Assembly: GCA_009829735.1 (NCBI GenBank)
Contig: CM020618.1
Location: 39,795,030-39,859,029 of the forward strand
Direction: 5' to 3'
DNA length: 64,000 nt
DNA from: Pyropia yezoensis
Lineage: Eukaryota; Rhodophyta; Bangiophyceae; Bangiales; Bangiaceae
Made by a program: the position numbers and the translations under genes. This document shows positions 44,123 to 55,864 of this stretch, one piece after another. How positions within the stretch are numbered: the first letter of the stretch is position 1; each line of letters opens with the position of its first letter. The notes below the pieces were generated by a model. The model was given only the letters and a program-made list of their open reading frames with translations, searched no databases and was not told the DNA's origin.

Positions 44123-47100
44123 TAACGGGTCAGGAGCCTTCTTGATACGCAAGTCGCTATTGCCCAAGGAGATGAAGCTCCAACGCTGGAAGTCAAAAGC
44201 TGACCATCTGATCGACATCAATGGTGGGGTACTGCCCATTGTTGGTGCCGTGACCCTACCAACTAGGTTGGGAACCCATGAGGTCGACGTGACCTATGGA
44301 GTAGTTGAGAATATATCGGTACCCCTGCTTCTGGGCACCCCTTATGTTGTAACACAAGTGCCTTCGATTTGTGGCCCTGAGTATTGGGTCAAGTTAGTGT
44401 ATGGGGAGACCATCCCCATCCTTGGTAAGGGAAAGTCTGTGGCTCCTGTGACAGTCTCACAGTCGAAGCCTGTTTGCTGCGTGAGAGAATGGTTTACTGC
44501 TACCCTGCGTTTAGCCCGTAAAGTCACGTTGCCCCCCAACTCGGTGGCGCACGTTGACGTTGTAACTGATTATACGGGGACCGGGCTGGTGCACCCTCAC
44601 CCCCGTCTTGCCCGCAAGCACCAAGTGCATGTCACCATTGGCACGATGGACTCCAAAGCCGGAGTCCCGTGGAGGATCCAGGTGATGAATCTGAGCTCTT
44701 CGCCCAAGTACTTCAAGTCGGGAGCCAAGTTTGGCTATATCGACCAACAAGAGGGACCGGTAGTAGCGGTCACCCTCAATGCGGGCGCAAGTAGCGACCC
44801 GAAGTCCGGAAAGGAGAAGCATCAAGCCAAGTCGGCCGTCTCTCCTCGGCCCCATGTGAACATGGAGGGTGTCCCACCCAGGTTGAGGGTTCAAGTTGAA
44901 CGTCTCCTGGACCAATATCACAAGTTGTGGGATGGCCAATTGGGACTCATGAGAGCCACCCAACACCGGATCGAGTTGAAGCCCGGTGCACCCCCTATAC
45001 GCCAACAACCGTATAGGGGAGGACCCCGTTCAAGGGCCATCGTTAAGGAGCAAGTCGCTCGCATGGAGGCCCTCGGTGTGATCGAGGCCAGTAACGCCGA
45101 GTGGGCGAGTCCGGTGGTTATCGTCCCCAAAGTTGATGGGACCCCACGGTTCTGTATCGACTGCCGTAAGCTCAACGAGAGCACGGTGAAGGACAGTTAG
45201 CCCCTACCTAGGATGGACGACTGTCTAGACTCTCTGGGGGAGGCAAACGTGTTCTCTACCCTTAACTGTAACGCGGGGTACTGGCAAATTCCCATTGCCC
45301 CGGAAGACAGGCATAAAGCTACCTTTACCTGTCACTGTGGTACCTACCAGTGCAAGCGACTACCGTTTGGACTGTGTAACGCGCCGGCAACTTTCCAGCG
45401 CGCTATGGACATGATTCTGGCCGGAGTACGGTGGCAGATCTGTCTCGTGTACCTAGACGATATCATCGTGTTCTCCCGAAGTCCGGAGGAACACATTGGC
45501 CATCTTGGCCAGGTGTTCAAGCTACTTGCTGACGCCGGTGTGTCACTGAAGGCGAGTAAGTGCCACCTCTTAACTCAAGAGGTGGAGTACTTGGGACATG
45601 TTGTCCGTCCGGGGCGTCTCAGTGTCAACGAGAAAAACTTGAGGGCCATCCGTAAGGCTCAGAACCCCCGGACACAGATCCAGATGAGGAGCTTCCTCGG
45701 GATGTGTGACGTGTACCGGCGTTTCACCAAGGGCGTCGCCAAGGTGGCGAAGCCACTGAATGAGCTAGTTAGCTCGACGCTACCGAAGAGCCTGCCTTCC
45801 CCAAGTCGGGTGGAGCTGAAATCCTTCGAGATTCTTCGGGACCTTCTGCTGAAGCCCCCTATTCTGGCTATTCCCAGGTTGGGAGGCCACTACATCCTGG
45901 ACTTGGAAGCTAGCTACAACCAACTTGGTTTTGTGTTGCTTCAGCAGCAGCCGGACAAGGAGTACTTGCCGGTGGGATACTTCAGCAGGGGGCTGAACTC
46001 GGCTGAGAAGAAGTACGGAGTCACCGAGTTGGAAGGACTCGCAGTGGTGTGGGCGGTGACGTCACTTCGTCACTACCTAGAGGGTGAGAAATTCCTCATC
46101 CGCTGTGACCACGGCGCGTTGCAGTTCATCTTCAAGACGAATTGCACGATCACCCGTCTCAATAGGTGGAGGGTGCGACTGGCACCCTTCAACTTTGATA
46201 TTGAGTACCGACCTGGCAGGCAACATGCCCTTGCCGACGGCCTTTCTCGGGTACCTACCGAGGGGCTGGACACTCACTCAGTCGATGAGGACATCCCCAT
46301 CGGGGGGGTGGTCACGCGCTCGGGTCAGGCGTTGGATCCCGAGGCGCCAGGGAACAAGAATTACTTGCCCCTGTCCCTGGACGAGGTGGTGAAGGCCCAG
46401 GCCGAGGACCCGTTCTGCAAGTCGCAGAGGGATACGCTGGATGCGGTGGCGGAGACGCGGTTCTTTATCGGAGACGATGGCCTCCTCTTGAGGAGGGGGG
46501 TATTCCAGGGGACCGAACAACTTGTCGTCCCCGCATCCCTCAAGGACAGTATCCCTGAGAGGATGCATAACGCTCCCACAGGTGGACACCTGGTGTCTAG
46601 TAAGCTGTACCGGACCCTGAGGACCAGGTACAACTGGCCGTCCATGGTGGTGGACATCTACAGTTGGGTGGCTGCCTGCACAAGTTGTGCGCAGAATTGT
46701 CTGATGGAACGGCGGCCTACTACGGCCATGTTACTGTTCCCGGCCAAGGAGCCCTTTGCCGCGTTGGCAATGGACATCCTTGGGCCCCTGCCAGTGTCTG
46801 AGGAGGGCAACCAGTACCTCCTGGTCATCTGCGATCGCTTCACGAAACTTACGCGAGCGATCCCTCTTGCAGAGATCACGGCCATGTCGGTCGTGTCAGC
46901 CTTCCTAGATCACTGGTTTGCCGCGTATGGTATCCCGGACAGTACACTATCGGACAATGGACCGCAATTTGCTTCCGTACTGTTTCAGGGAGTGCTGGAT
47001 ATGCTGGAGGTTCAGGCAACCTACGCCACCCCCTACCACCCACAAACTAATGGGTCGGTGGAGCGCTTTAACAAGACTATTGTTCGGCAGCTGCGCCACT

Positions 47101-47862
47101 ATGTGCGTGAGCACGTGAAAACATGGGACCAATACATTTCTATTCTTACGACTGCCTACAATTCGCAGGTTCACTCATCTACCGGGGAAGTAACCCTCGC
47201 TTTTCTGACCCACCGTCGCGTGCGGTCTATTGCCGTACGGCGGCCGCTCCCAACTAGGGAGGCCGATGGCAGTACACCTACTCCTACTGAGATTAAGGCG
47301 GAGTTCGCTGCTAGGCTCGAAAAACTCATCCCGAAAGTCAGGGCTGAGATGGACAAAGCGCAAAAGCGCAAAAGCGTATTTTTCACAAAAAGGTGCGTAA
47401 CGCAAGCACGTCCCCGAGCAGGGTGACTGGGTACTGGCTCACTCACACACCCCAACTGGGGGTAAGTTGGTAGTCCAGACGAAGGGGCCGTACCAGGTCC
47501 TTCGTACAGATGGACGGCGGTTCACCATCGAAAGTGACGATGGGGTCCGCACCGTAAATGGACAGGACGTGCAAAAGGTTGCGCCACCACCTGCAGGCGA
47601 CCCGGCTTGGGCGCGCGCGCTGAGAGCGTGGCGCCTGCCTTCGCTACCTGCGGCCAAACAGGGCCCGCAGGAGTACGTTTTCGATAAATTCATCGACCAC
47701 GGGTGGGATGAGAACACTAACCGCCTCATATTGAGGGTGCCTTGGTTCGGCTGTAAGGCCAAGAAAGATACGTGGGAATACGTGGAGGACCTTCCCGCTG
47801 GGAAGGTCCGGGCATACTGTGCCCGGAATGACATCGACCCTAACTGCCCTCCCTCAACGTGA
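44123..47862 (+). pseudogene. Family A protease/pol, copy 3
   Basis: Protease C-terminal part (VPLLLGTPYV), then RT, RNase H, integrase and chromodomain as in copy 2, nearly identical to it until about 46700. Breaks: the shared TAG at 45198-45200 before PLPRMDDCL, and frame loss near 47370-47460 after the integrase core. After this the C-terminal domain continues in another frame to 47862 (YVFDKFIDHGWDENTN, DTWEYVEDLP). Copy-specific amino acid changes accumulate in the integrase part (for example HPQTNGSVERFN). Confidence 0.88.
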
Positions 47863-47973
47863 GGGAAGGCCAAGTGACAGTGCCAAGAGAGTGCTTCAAG
47901 TCGAAGTGGTACGCAGAGTGGCTTTTAACTACAGCCCTAACCCACACACTCTCACAACAAAGGCAGATGCCAA

Positions 47974-49917
47974 CTAGGCACGCATGCTAGACTCCGCAAC
48001 CTTACGGCCCTCGCCCTCACGTGGAGGCGAGCGGCGAGATCCACGCCGATGACGGTCCCCACCCGTCGGCGGGGGCGGCGGCTCCAAATCGAAACCGTCG
48101 CGCCCCTCACGGTCGCGCAAGTGGCGACGACCGCGGCTACCCTTCTGCTTGGTCTTGCGCGCAAGTTGGCGACGCAGACGCCGGACCGACTCCGTCTCCG
48201 ACGGGGTAGAGGACTCTGAGACGGAGTCAGACAACTCGTCTTCCGACACGGAGGGAGACCGCCGCGAGTGACGGCGACGACGGCGAGGAGGCGAGTATGC
48301 CCGGCTCGCACGACGTTTGCCACGCCCAAGTGGGGCTGGCTGGGGCACAATAGACCCAATACGAGCCAGCTTGGTCGTCATAAACGCCGCTACCGACTCG
48401 CAACTCGCGGTCGCCACAGCAGTACGAACGCGCTCCTCAAGTTGAGGAGTCTCGAAAACTTGAAGGGTTGCGGTCGACGCGGCCAACCAAGAAATGGTGC
48501 GCACCAATGTGGTGATCATCATTTCGGAGTTCAAGGGCGTGGCCGTCAATACCAACTTGGGATAAACCGTCAGGAGGGTGGCCCCCAAGTTGGGGGACAC
48601 CGGGGTGGACGACTCAACGGCAACGCTTATCGGGATGTCCCCATGCGGCTGGAAAGGGACAGGAGGAAGCGGAGGGGCTCGCCAATTTCGCGGAGCCCAA
48701 GAGTATCTGCGATCCCTACTCGGGGCCCCCGCAGTGGGTTGAGTCATGTAGTCATCGTGAGAGGTCACAGCCATCATGCTTGCCTTGTCCGGGGGCGGCG
48801 CAGTGTGGCGATCCACCCCCTGGGCATACGGATAGTCCCCGATGCCCAAACCCTCTCGTAGGACCACACGGCCGTCGTGAAGTTCACGAGCGACCCAGAC
48901 AAACTGGCGAAGTGTGACATCGTCCTTGGGCCCGCGGCAAGATCGGCGCAACTTTTGCTCGATGCTCTCCCACTCGATGAGCTTGTGGAGACGCAGCATC
49001 TCCTCGAGTAGAGTGAGCTGGCCCGATGAGCACCCCTCAGCAACTTGCTGAGGGGTGAGCTGCTCCAAACCTTGGATAAGCCGGGAAGATAGATGCCAAA
49101 ACATCCCCCGCCGCTGGACACAAGACACCCAGGTCGACATGACCTCGAGGAGCCACTGGGTTGCCAACATGGCGAACACCAGGTGGTCCGAACTAGCCGT
49201 CAACATGACGGAGCCGAAGTGGTCGAGCAACCGTGGCAGTAGCGCCGAAAACCCGTAGAGGGCCTCAACTTGAGGCCACCACTCGGGCTTCGCAGGGTAG
49301 TACTGCTACTTGCTAGCAGGTGACTGCTGCGGAGACTCGAGTTGAGCCGGGGTTACCAAGTAGGGACTTCGCCGATAGTCCTTCTCCATCCGCACATCGA
49401 AGTGATGAGTGTGCGGATTGATGTCGCCAAGGTAAGGGAGGCGAGCTGCCACCGCGTCCCAAGTGAGGGTCGGCACGTCGCCGGTGCCCGGGATAGTACC
49501 CCCGCGGTCCACCAAGGCCTTTGCCCGCTGCACGTCCTCGAACTCTTCCTCATCCAGGAAGGCAAACTGGTCCGTCCTGAAGTCGGAAGGAAACCCGACC
49601 CTACGGGAGAACTTCTCCCGTAGGCGGTCCCATACACGACTCATCGCTGTGCCATGTTGGCCACAGCGGAGAACAGTCAACCCCTCCTCATACTGAGGCC
49701 AAGCGGGGTAAAACCACCGCCCCAGGGCCTCTCGTGGGATAACGCGGCCCTTCTCCGGGAAAGATCCCGCCGCCAACACAAAGCCGGGTGACGCGGAAGT
49801 CCCATCCCCCGGAGCGATCGCGGAGCCCCCGCCGGAAGTCCCGGCGGGCACTGCAGCGTAGGACGTGTCCTCCATACGTTCATCCAGGGAGTAAGTCTCC
49901 ACCCGCGGGGTCACCAT
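47974..49917 (-). pseudogene. Family A antisense ORF, copy 3
   Basis: Same frame and position as copy 2, with the start at ATG 49917 (ACCATGGT). TAG at 49306-49308 interrupts the frame at the place where copies 1 and 2 read a sense codon before QYYP. At the TAG position of copy 2 this copy reads through (LRQFVWVARELHDGR). Stops at different places in different copies show that the full-length frame is the ancestral state. The C-terminal Arg/Ser tract (RRRRHSRRSPSVSEDELSD) is retained. Confidence 0.65.
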
Positions 49918-50252
49918 GGCTCTCCCCAAGTTAGGAAGAGACGACCTGTTTGCAGTTGCACGAGACCCACCTCGAGTTGAGGGGGGCTCGAATCGCGGGT
50001 AGATGGGTGGCCTCCCCAGCGTGGGGCGGCCTAGGGTGACGTGAAGAGGATGTGTTGGTGGTGGTGAGGTGAGTACCGATAAGAGCAAGCTGCCAAGTGG
50101 GCAAGCTTGAGGAGAGGGGCGGTCAACGTGACCGCCTCCACGTCCACGTGACGTACCAGAGGCACAGCAAGTCGCGCCCCCAACGCCGCGATGTGCGTTT
50201 CTACGCCCCTTCGCAGGGCCAACCGGGTCGGTCGGACCTGAGGAGAGGGGAG

Positions 50253-50721
50253 TGCGGCAGTATTGACCTTCAGGTAGGGGGGCAACACGTGCCATGCAAG
50301 GGGCGGCAGGCCACTAGCCTGACCCGTTCCTCCCCCTGCATTGGGGTCCATATTCCCTAAGTTTGGGATAGTTAGCTAAGTAGTAAATCCAACGTGGATT
50401 TGAGGGTTTTCTTCATTTATCGTCTTGAAGTTTCGTGTGGCCCGGTGGGCAGGTGCTGGGGTGGGAGATCCCGAGTGGCAAGATTCTGAGGGGACCCTGG
50501 CGGGTTAAGGGGAGGGACAGCGGGGCTTGGCCTTGCTTCCCCGTCCCGACAAAGAAACTGTTGGCCCACACACCATCTTCTTGTTTGTCAGTGGGGGGAT
50601 TGCCCCACAACAGGGACAGAGTGTGTGCAACTTGCACTTCTTCCGGTTCCCCCGACACGGAAGGCAGCCCTTGTGCACCGCCCCAACTGGGGTGTCGAGT
50701 GTGCGAGTGGTTTTTGCCACA
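50253..50721 (+). repeat. Family A 3' LTR, copy 3
   Basis: A 469-bp LTR, TGCGGCAGTATTG to TTGCCACA, preceded by GAGGAGAGGGGAG at 50240-50252. The first TGT is TGC in this copy. Confidence 0.92.
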
Positions 50722-50784
50722 AGACCCATAGGACGCCAGAGGAGTGCCCAGGAGCAGCCAACATCACGTTAAACAGGACAAGGG

Positions 50785-51261
50785 ATGATTTCTTCTCTCA
50801 CGGGCCCTTTGACCTCTTCCGGCAACATGAACGATGCTGCCTGCGGACCCATTGGCGGGACAGACGCTGCCTTACCTCTCCGATCTGTGCAAGGTGACAC
50901 AGCTGCCTCAGCATCTCAAGGGGTCGCTGCTCCTCCTGAAGTGATGGGTGCTGGCCACTGTGCCGGTATCACCCCGCAGGGAGGTAATCATCGCTCGGGC
51001 GAGCGACAGGCAGCTGAGGGGGCTGGTGGTCTGAGAGGGACCCCGACTACGTCCCGCGCAGGAGCGCTCGTCATTTATGACGATTTGACAATGAAGGTGA
51101 CTCGCGCTGCGCCACCCGAGGGTCCTTTTGCCTTCGACTTCCCATTCGCGACAGCACTGCGACTGGACACCCAGGACTTGGCCTTTCTACGCGACGCAGG
51201 GCGACTGTGGGTGGTAGTGGCGGTGCAGGCAGAGGCCAGACGTCTGAGATTCGTGGCATAG
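50785..51261 (+). CDS. Hypothetical protein, 158 aa
   Basis: Starts at a true ATG (GGGATGATT). The Gly/Ala-rich first half resembles unstructured sequence. The second half (ALVIYDDLTMKVT ... LDTQDLAFLRDAGRLWVVVAVQAE) has an alternating hydrophobic pattern and may be a small folded domain. No family is recognised. It begins 64 bp after the family A 3' LTR, so it may be the surviving end of a gene disrupted by the retroelement. Confidence 0.3.
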   Translation: MISSLTGPLTSSGNMNDAACGPIGGTDAALPLRSVQGDTAASASQGVAAPPEVMGAGHCAGITPQGGNHRSGERQAAEGAGGLRGTPTTSRAGALVIYDDLTMKVTRAAPPEGPFAFDFPFATALRLDTQDLAFLRDAGRLWVVVAVQAEARRLRFVA

Positions 51262-52449
51262 TGCTTGAGGGCGAGAGGTATGTGTTGATCTCGAGACATG
51301 GGTGTTAGCATCACTTGTACTGGTGTGCTCCTTCTGCAGTCTGAAGTGGACCTCTTCAGCGAAATGACGCTTCCAGCATGAATGCGCGAAGCATGCGCAC
51401 GAGGAACCTATTTGTTTCTTTCTCGGGCCTCCGCAACGCCAAGAACGAGCTGTTTGTAACCTGTTCGAGCATCATAGGCGCGCTGGCGCACGTAGAAGAG
51501 AAGCCACCTGCAAACTTGCCGCGAAAACAAGCAAGCTTTTATAATCATAATAACACGGCATGATGTCGATTGTACTGCAGCCTGCGCAGCCAAGCCTGGC
51601 GACGGCATGCTCCTAACCAGCAGCGTCTGCGCAGCAAGTGTGGCCCGCACTGCCGCCGCGATGGTGTCGAGCCCGAGCACGGCTGGTAGCGGCCCCTTCA
51701 GCGGCGCCCCATCAGCAGCCGTCGGCGATGCTGCCTGAGGAGCGCCGCGTCCGCGCGGACAACAAGCAAGGCGTATGGTCGGCCTCGGTCGCGCGGTTGC
51801 TAGGGAGCTCTCCCCGCTGCCGGCGAGAAGGTTGCGTCGGGGATGGTGCCCGATCAGATGGCCGCCACAGGGACCCCGGGCCGTCAATTGCCGGCGGGGT
51901 TGGACCCCGCCACTACCGCAGCCGTACCTGAGGTACGGCGGCGACTGTCAGATGGGTGCGGCCAATGAAAGGCCAGGAAAGGCCAGGTCGATCCCGCCGC
52001 CGTCCTCAGCACCGCCGTCGCCGCCGCCACCATCGCCGCCGCCGTCGCCGCCGCCATCGCCAGGCCCACCCTTCGCCCGCGGCCCAGTCGCACGCCGAGT
52101 ATGGGCAGCGGCGACAAGGGGGGGGTCGGGCCATGCCACAACTCTTGCATAGCCAATTGGTAGTTCCTGTGTTCAATCCCTGCTTCGCACCCCGGAGCGA
52201 TGTCCATCGCGGTACGTGTTTGATCCGTGCAAGGATCCACCGCACTTTCATTGGGTGACCGCTGTCGGACAATTTCTTTCCTCGCGTGCGCGCAATAGGT
52301 TTTTGAGCGCGATTCAGCATGAGGCCTGTCGTTTCTTGGAGATTGACTGGCGCGTTCGTGCAATTGCGCCGAGGGGAACAAGCAAGCTTCAGCAAGAAAA
52401 GGCAAGCCAGAGCCACGATTTCGTGAACACGCTTTAAGCCGCACTGCGC
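51262..52449. other. No supported gene
   Basis: A moderately GC-rich stretch with short opposing frames. A segment at about 51990-52080 is a CCG/CCA-rich low-complexity run. Near 52150-52190, TAGCCAATTGGTAG followed by GTGTTCAATCCC recalls tRNA A- and B-box sequences, but the spacing is too short for a tRNA. Confidence 0.35.
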
Positions 52450-53504
52450 AGGCGTGGCGAGGGGAATGGGGCCGCAGGAAGCAGTTTGGCTGTTTGCGGA
52501 AAATCGATGAGATGCAAAGAAGCCTTACAGCAGGCACAACCTTCGTCGCGAAAACGAACCACTTGTACAGAAAAGCGTCCCCTCCACCCACCAAGATTCG
52601 ATTCATATCAGTTCCAGTACAAAGATCCCCCTCCCCCGCACGATATTGGATTCCGCCCGCCCGCCGCGGCCCGACAAAGGGAACCGAGGTCGACGGAGAC
52701 CCACAACACGCTCTGGCACGTTTATGCCTTTGCCTCCAAGCTATGGCCGGTAACTGGTATCCGGCCCGCGCGCCGAGGGGCGGAATTGTGGCTGGCGATT
52801 TGTGGCGAGGCAACCAGGGGGTGCTTGTCGCGGGCAGGCCCAGCGCCGAGCCACTTGGCGGCGGCGTCGGTGCAACGGTCGACCCTGGCGGTTTCGCCTT
52901 GCGCATCCCTCCTGCGTGGGGACGCCGGGCGCTACTGGGAGTGGCTCCCGCCACCGGCGGCCGTGAGGACGCCGGGCAAGGCGCCCGCAGCTGGGTCTAC
53001 CGCCTGTGTGGCGGTCATTGCGGTGGCCCGCTGCCCATTTCCGCCGCCCCGCCCCTCGGCGAGGCCGTCCCGGCGAATTTGACGGCGGCCGCCGCGGGTA
53101 CCCGAACACCCCGGCGCTCGGCAGCATCCGTCGGCTTGTTCCGCGCCCCTGACCGGCTCGTTTTTTGGTCTCGCGCAGCCGGTCGGGCGTCCCAGTCGGC
53201 TTGGTGTGGGCCTTGTAGAAGCCCCCTGCTTTGCAATGTTTTTTAGATAGCATCTCGTTTCCCATGTTGGATAAACGTTTACGTTATTGGCACCCCCGAC
53301 CTCCCCAGCTATGCTCGCATTCGCATGCGCGGAATTCTACTTACATGGTTAAAGACACATTGCGCGGCGGCGGTGGCCGCCGCGCTAATTACAGTGGCCA
53401 CCAGCACGCTTTTTCGCACCGTGGGTGGGGGCCACGCTAGCAGTGCGGGGAAGACGCCCGCGCCAGGCTCCCGCCCATAGCTGGTCTGTTTGGAATGTTG
53501 ATCA
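52450..53504 (-). repeat. Dispersed repeat R, copy 2 (unsplit)
   Basis: Reverse-complement match to 3328-4081 plus 12624-12928 as one continuous piece, with a single TA at 52751-52752 where copy 1 carries the 8.5-kb transposon. The outer 25 bp (53480-53504) coincide with the left terminal repeat of the pogo element. A 250-codon plus-strand frame (52494-53246) is partly kept open in copy 1, but high GC makes this weak evidence for a protein. Confidence 0.85.
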
Positions 53505-55862
53505 CTGACCAAAATGTCAACCATTACTGTTAGTCACGGGAGGCACGATTGACTGCAAGAAAGCGCGACTGACTTGGTGGCGGTGCTGCAGTCGGCCGCA
53601 GAGCTACGGGAGCGCGGTTCCAAGTGTTTTCACCGTCGCCTGCTCCATCGAGCACTCGCAAGGATTGACCCATTCCCTTCCCCACCCCATCGAGTGTCGC
53701 GGTCTATTTTTTATTTTTGACGTGCACCATGCCTTCACCTCTTGCTGACCATTCACCCGCTGCCGAGTCTGACGCCTGCCCACGTCTTTTGGGCACACGG
53801 CTGACGCCTGAGATGCAGGAGAAGATGAAGACGGCCCGGGCTCAGCTGGGTACCTCGAGCGTGGCCATCCTCGTGCGGGCAACGGGGGCGGCCCGGTCCA
53901 ACGTGCGAGCCTGGCTGCAGAACCGTGGCAGAGTCGTGACGCTCGGGCGCCCCCGGTTTTTCTCCAGCCAGGAGGAGGAAACCATGGCATTTTATTTTGC
54001 CTGATGGACTCAGGAGAGAGACGCCCTTGCGTGTGAGCTTGCCGGTGTCTTATGGCGGCAGTACATTGCCGACGTGGGGAGGGAGGCGGCGGCGGAATCG
54101 ATCTTTGGGGTGGGTGGGATTCCGGGTCGTTCTTTTTTTAAACGCTTTTTGGAGGGTCTCCTGGAGCTACGGCGCGTGCGACCTGTTGCCCTTGAGGGTG
54201 TACGGGCTGTGGTGTCGACGCCTGAGGCGGTGGCAAAGTTATTTGCTCCTCTTCGATTCCTTTATGCTGAGTTTGGTATCACCAAGGCATCACAGGTCTG
54301 GAACACGGACGAGTCCATGATGTACGCGGAGAAGCTGATGAGCAAACCCAAGGTCAAGGTGATTGCCCACAAGGACGACGGCCGCCCGGAGTTCGTCGTC
54401 CCGTCTCTGCGGAATGGGGCGAAGGCCACAAGCCTCGTGGCCACCATCTGTGCGGACGGGTCACGCCTCCCCCTGTTTGTTGTGGTAGCGGACAGAGGCG
54501 AGCGAATCCCATTTGCTGCCGTGGAGCAAGTCGATGGCACTTCGCGCCGCGTCCCTCTGGCGTCGTTTTTGGACGATGGCGCTGAGGTGCATCGTCGCGA
54601 GAAGCCAGGGTTTGACCGGGACCTGTGGGAGACGTTTGCTCGGTTAGCGGCGCGGCAGCTGGAGGGGTGCGGTGGGGCGGAGTGGAAGGTGCTGTTGATG
54701 GACGGGTGCAAGGTCCACGCGTCCGCAGTGGGCCTGCGCGTTCTCAAGGATGCCAAAGTGGTCGTGCTGATGTTCCCATCCTACCTGTCTCACATGCTGC
54801 AGGCGTTGGACGGCCAGCCCTTCCTCATGACCAAGGCCAGGAGCGTCACGGTGACGGAGGCGATGCTGCCCACTCTCCCCAGGGGGGCCAAATTTAACTT
54901 ATTCCATGTTATGAAGCTGATCAACCAGAGCGCGTTCCATGGGCGGTCATCTGTCAACATCGTCACTGGATTCCGCGAGACGGGCACGTGGCCCATCAGC
55001 CCAGGCGCAATTGACGTGACACGCCTGCTGAAAGGCAAGGGCACCAAGTACTCTCGAAGAAAGGTGGACATTGAGCGGCTCTGCGTGCGGCTGGGGCCAG
55101 AGGCGCGGAGAGAGATGCGTGAGCAGCATGTATCGTTTGGGTCAGTACCCACCCGTGGCCGAGCCGTGGAGGCCACCAGCGAGGCGGTGCTGGGGGCCCT
55201 TGGGGAGCTGGACAAGGCCGCAGCCGCCAAGAGGTCCGCCAAGGACAAGCTAGAGGCCAACAGGGAGGCCAAGCGTGTAGCGGCCATTGAGATGAAGGCG
55301 CGGACGGAGGCCCAAGCGGATGCCCGCCGCAACAGCCGCGAGTTCCGCGCCCGCAAGGACAGCTGGCGCCGCAGAGCCGCTCAAGCGCGGGCAGCGGCAG
55401 GCCCCACTGGGCCCTACGAGAGCGCGCCTTGCCGGGTCGTGGACGAGGAGCCGCGCCGCAAGAGGGCGCGTTAGAGCTTGCGTTGGGATGAGGTCGAGGG
55501 GGGGGGGTGACGGTGGAGTCGGTTCGGGGCTGAGGGGTGGGAGTAGGCGTGGGGAGAGGAAGAGAGGTACATCCGATAGGGTTCTCATTGGGAAATGCAT
55601 TGGCTGATGAAACTGGTGCGCTCTAGTGCCACGCCAAGCCCGGTTCCGGGTGCAATGAACAGGAAATCCAAGTGGTCAACATTATGGGCACCGACCTATG
55701 ACTCTTTAAAGTGCCTACAGAAGAGGAATAGAGCGCGAGACACAGCACTGCCCAGTAAATCCACACTCGATGCGTGCTTTTTTTTCATGTGCGTTGTGTC
55801 TCTCGGCGGCCCCGGGAACAGGTAAGACGCCTGAGAATGGTCGACATTAGGAGCAGACCAGC
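53480..55862 (+). mobile_element. pogo-type DNA transposon, 2.4 kb
   Basis: The ends read GCTGGTCTG ... AATGTTGA on the left and the inverted GCTGGTCTG ... AATGTCGA on the right. About 19 of 25 positions match, and TA flanks both sides (53478-53479 and 55863-55864). It encloses one transposase gene in plus orientation. TA target and DDE_1 transposase agree with the pogo/Tigger group of the Tc1/mariner superfamily. Confidence 0.7.
53729..55474 (+). pseudogene. pogo/DDE_1 transposase, one internal TGA
   Basis: ATG 53729 (CACCATGCC) opens a frame of about 580 codons broken only by TGA at 54002-54004. The N-terminal part has a helix-turn-helix-like segment (ARAQLGTSSVAILVRATG). The catalytic domain has NTDES (first Asp), LLMDGCKVHAS (second Asp) and LQALDGQPF (third Asp), plus the family signature GFRETGTWPISP. 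All three acidic residues are present. The C-terminus is a long basic, Ala-rich helical tail ending KRAR. The TGA sits where CGA would encode Arg. Apart from this stop the gene looks intact, so it is a recent pseudogene, a read-through gene, or a sequencing error. Confidence 0.85.
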
Positions 55863-55864
55863 TA

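Larger units (their letters stand above)
31868..50721 (+). mobile_element. Ty3/gypsy chromovirus family A, copy 3 (both LTRs, interrupted)
   Basis: 5' LTR 31868-32336, primer-binding region, gag, protease/pol, antisense ORF, polypurine tract (50240-50252) and 3' LTR 50253-50721. The body is split by element B (34328-43341) within the gag 3' region and by a MITE (43661-44122) in the protease. Without these, the element would be about 9.4 kb. The LTRs are both 469 bp but differ at a scatter of positions, so it is older than B. The five bases outside the LTRs (CTTCC and AGACC) do not match, so I see no target duplication. Confidence 0.92.

Noticed and set aside
52139..52195. Possible tRNA gene (A-box- and B-box-like sequences)
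   Set aside because: The boxes are only about 10 bases apart and no anticodon arm fits; at most a tRNA-derived relic.
54002..54004. Recoding of TGA as a sense codon in this genome
   Set aside because: The AspH-like host gene ends in TGA (56772-56774), and the internal TGAs are confined to mobile or decayed genes.
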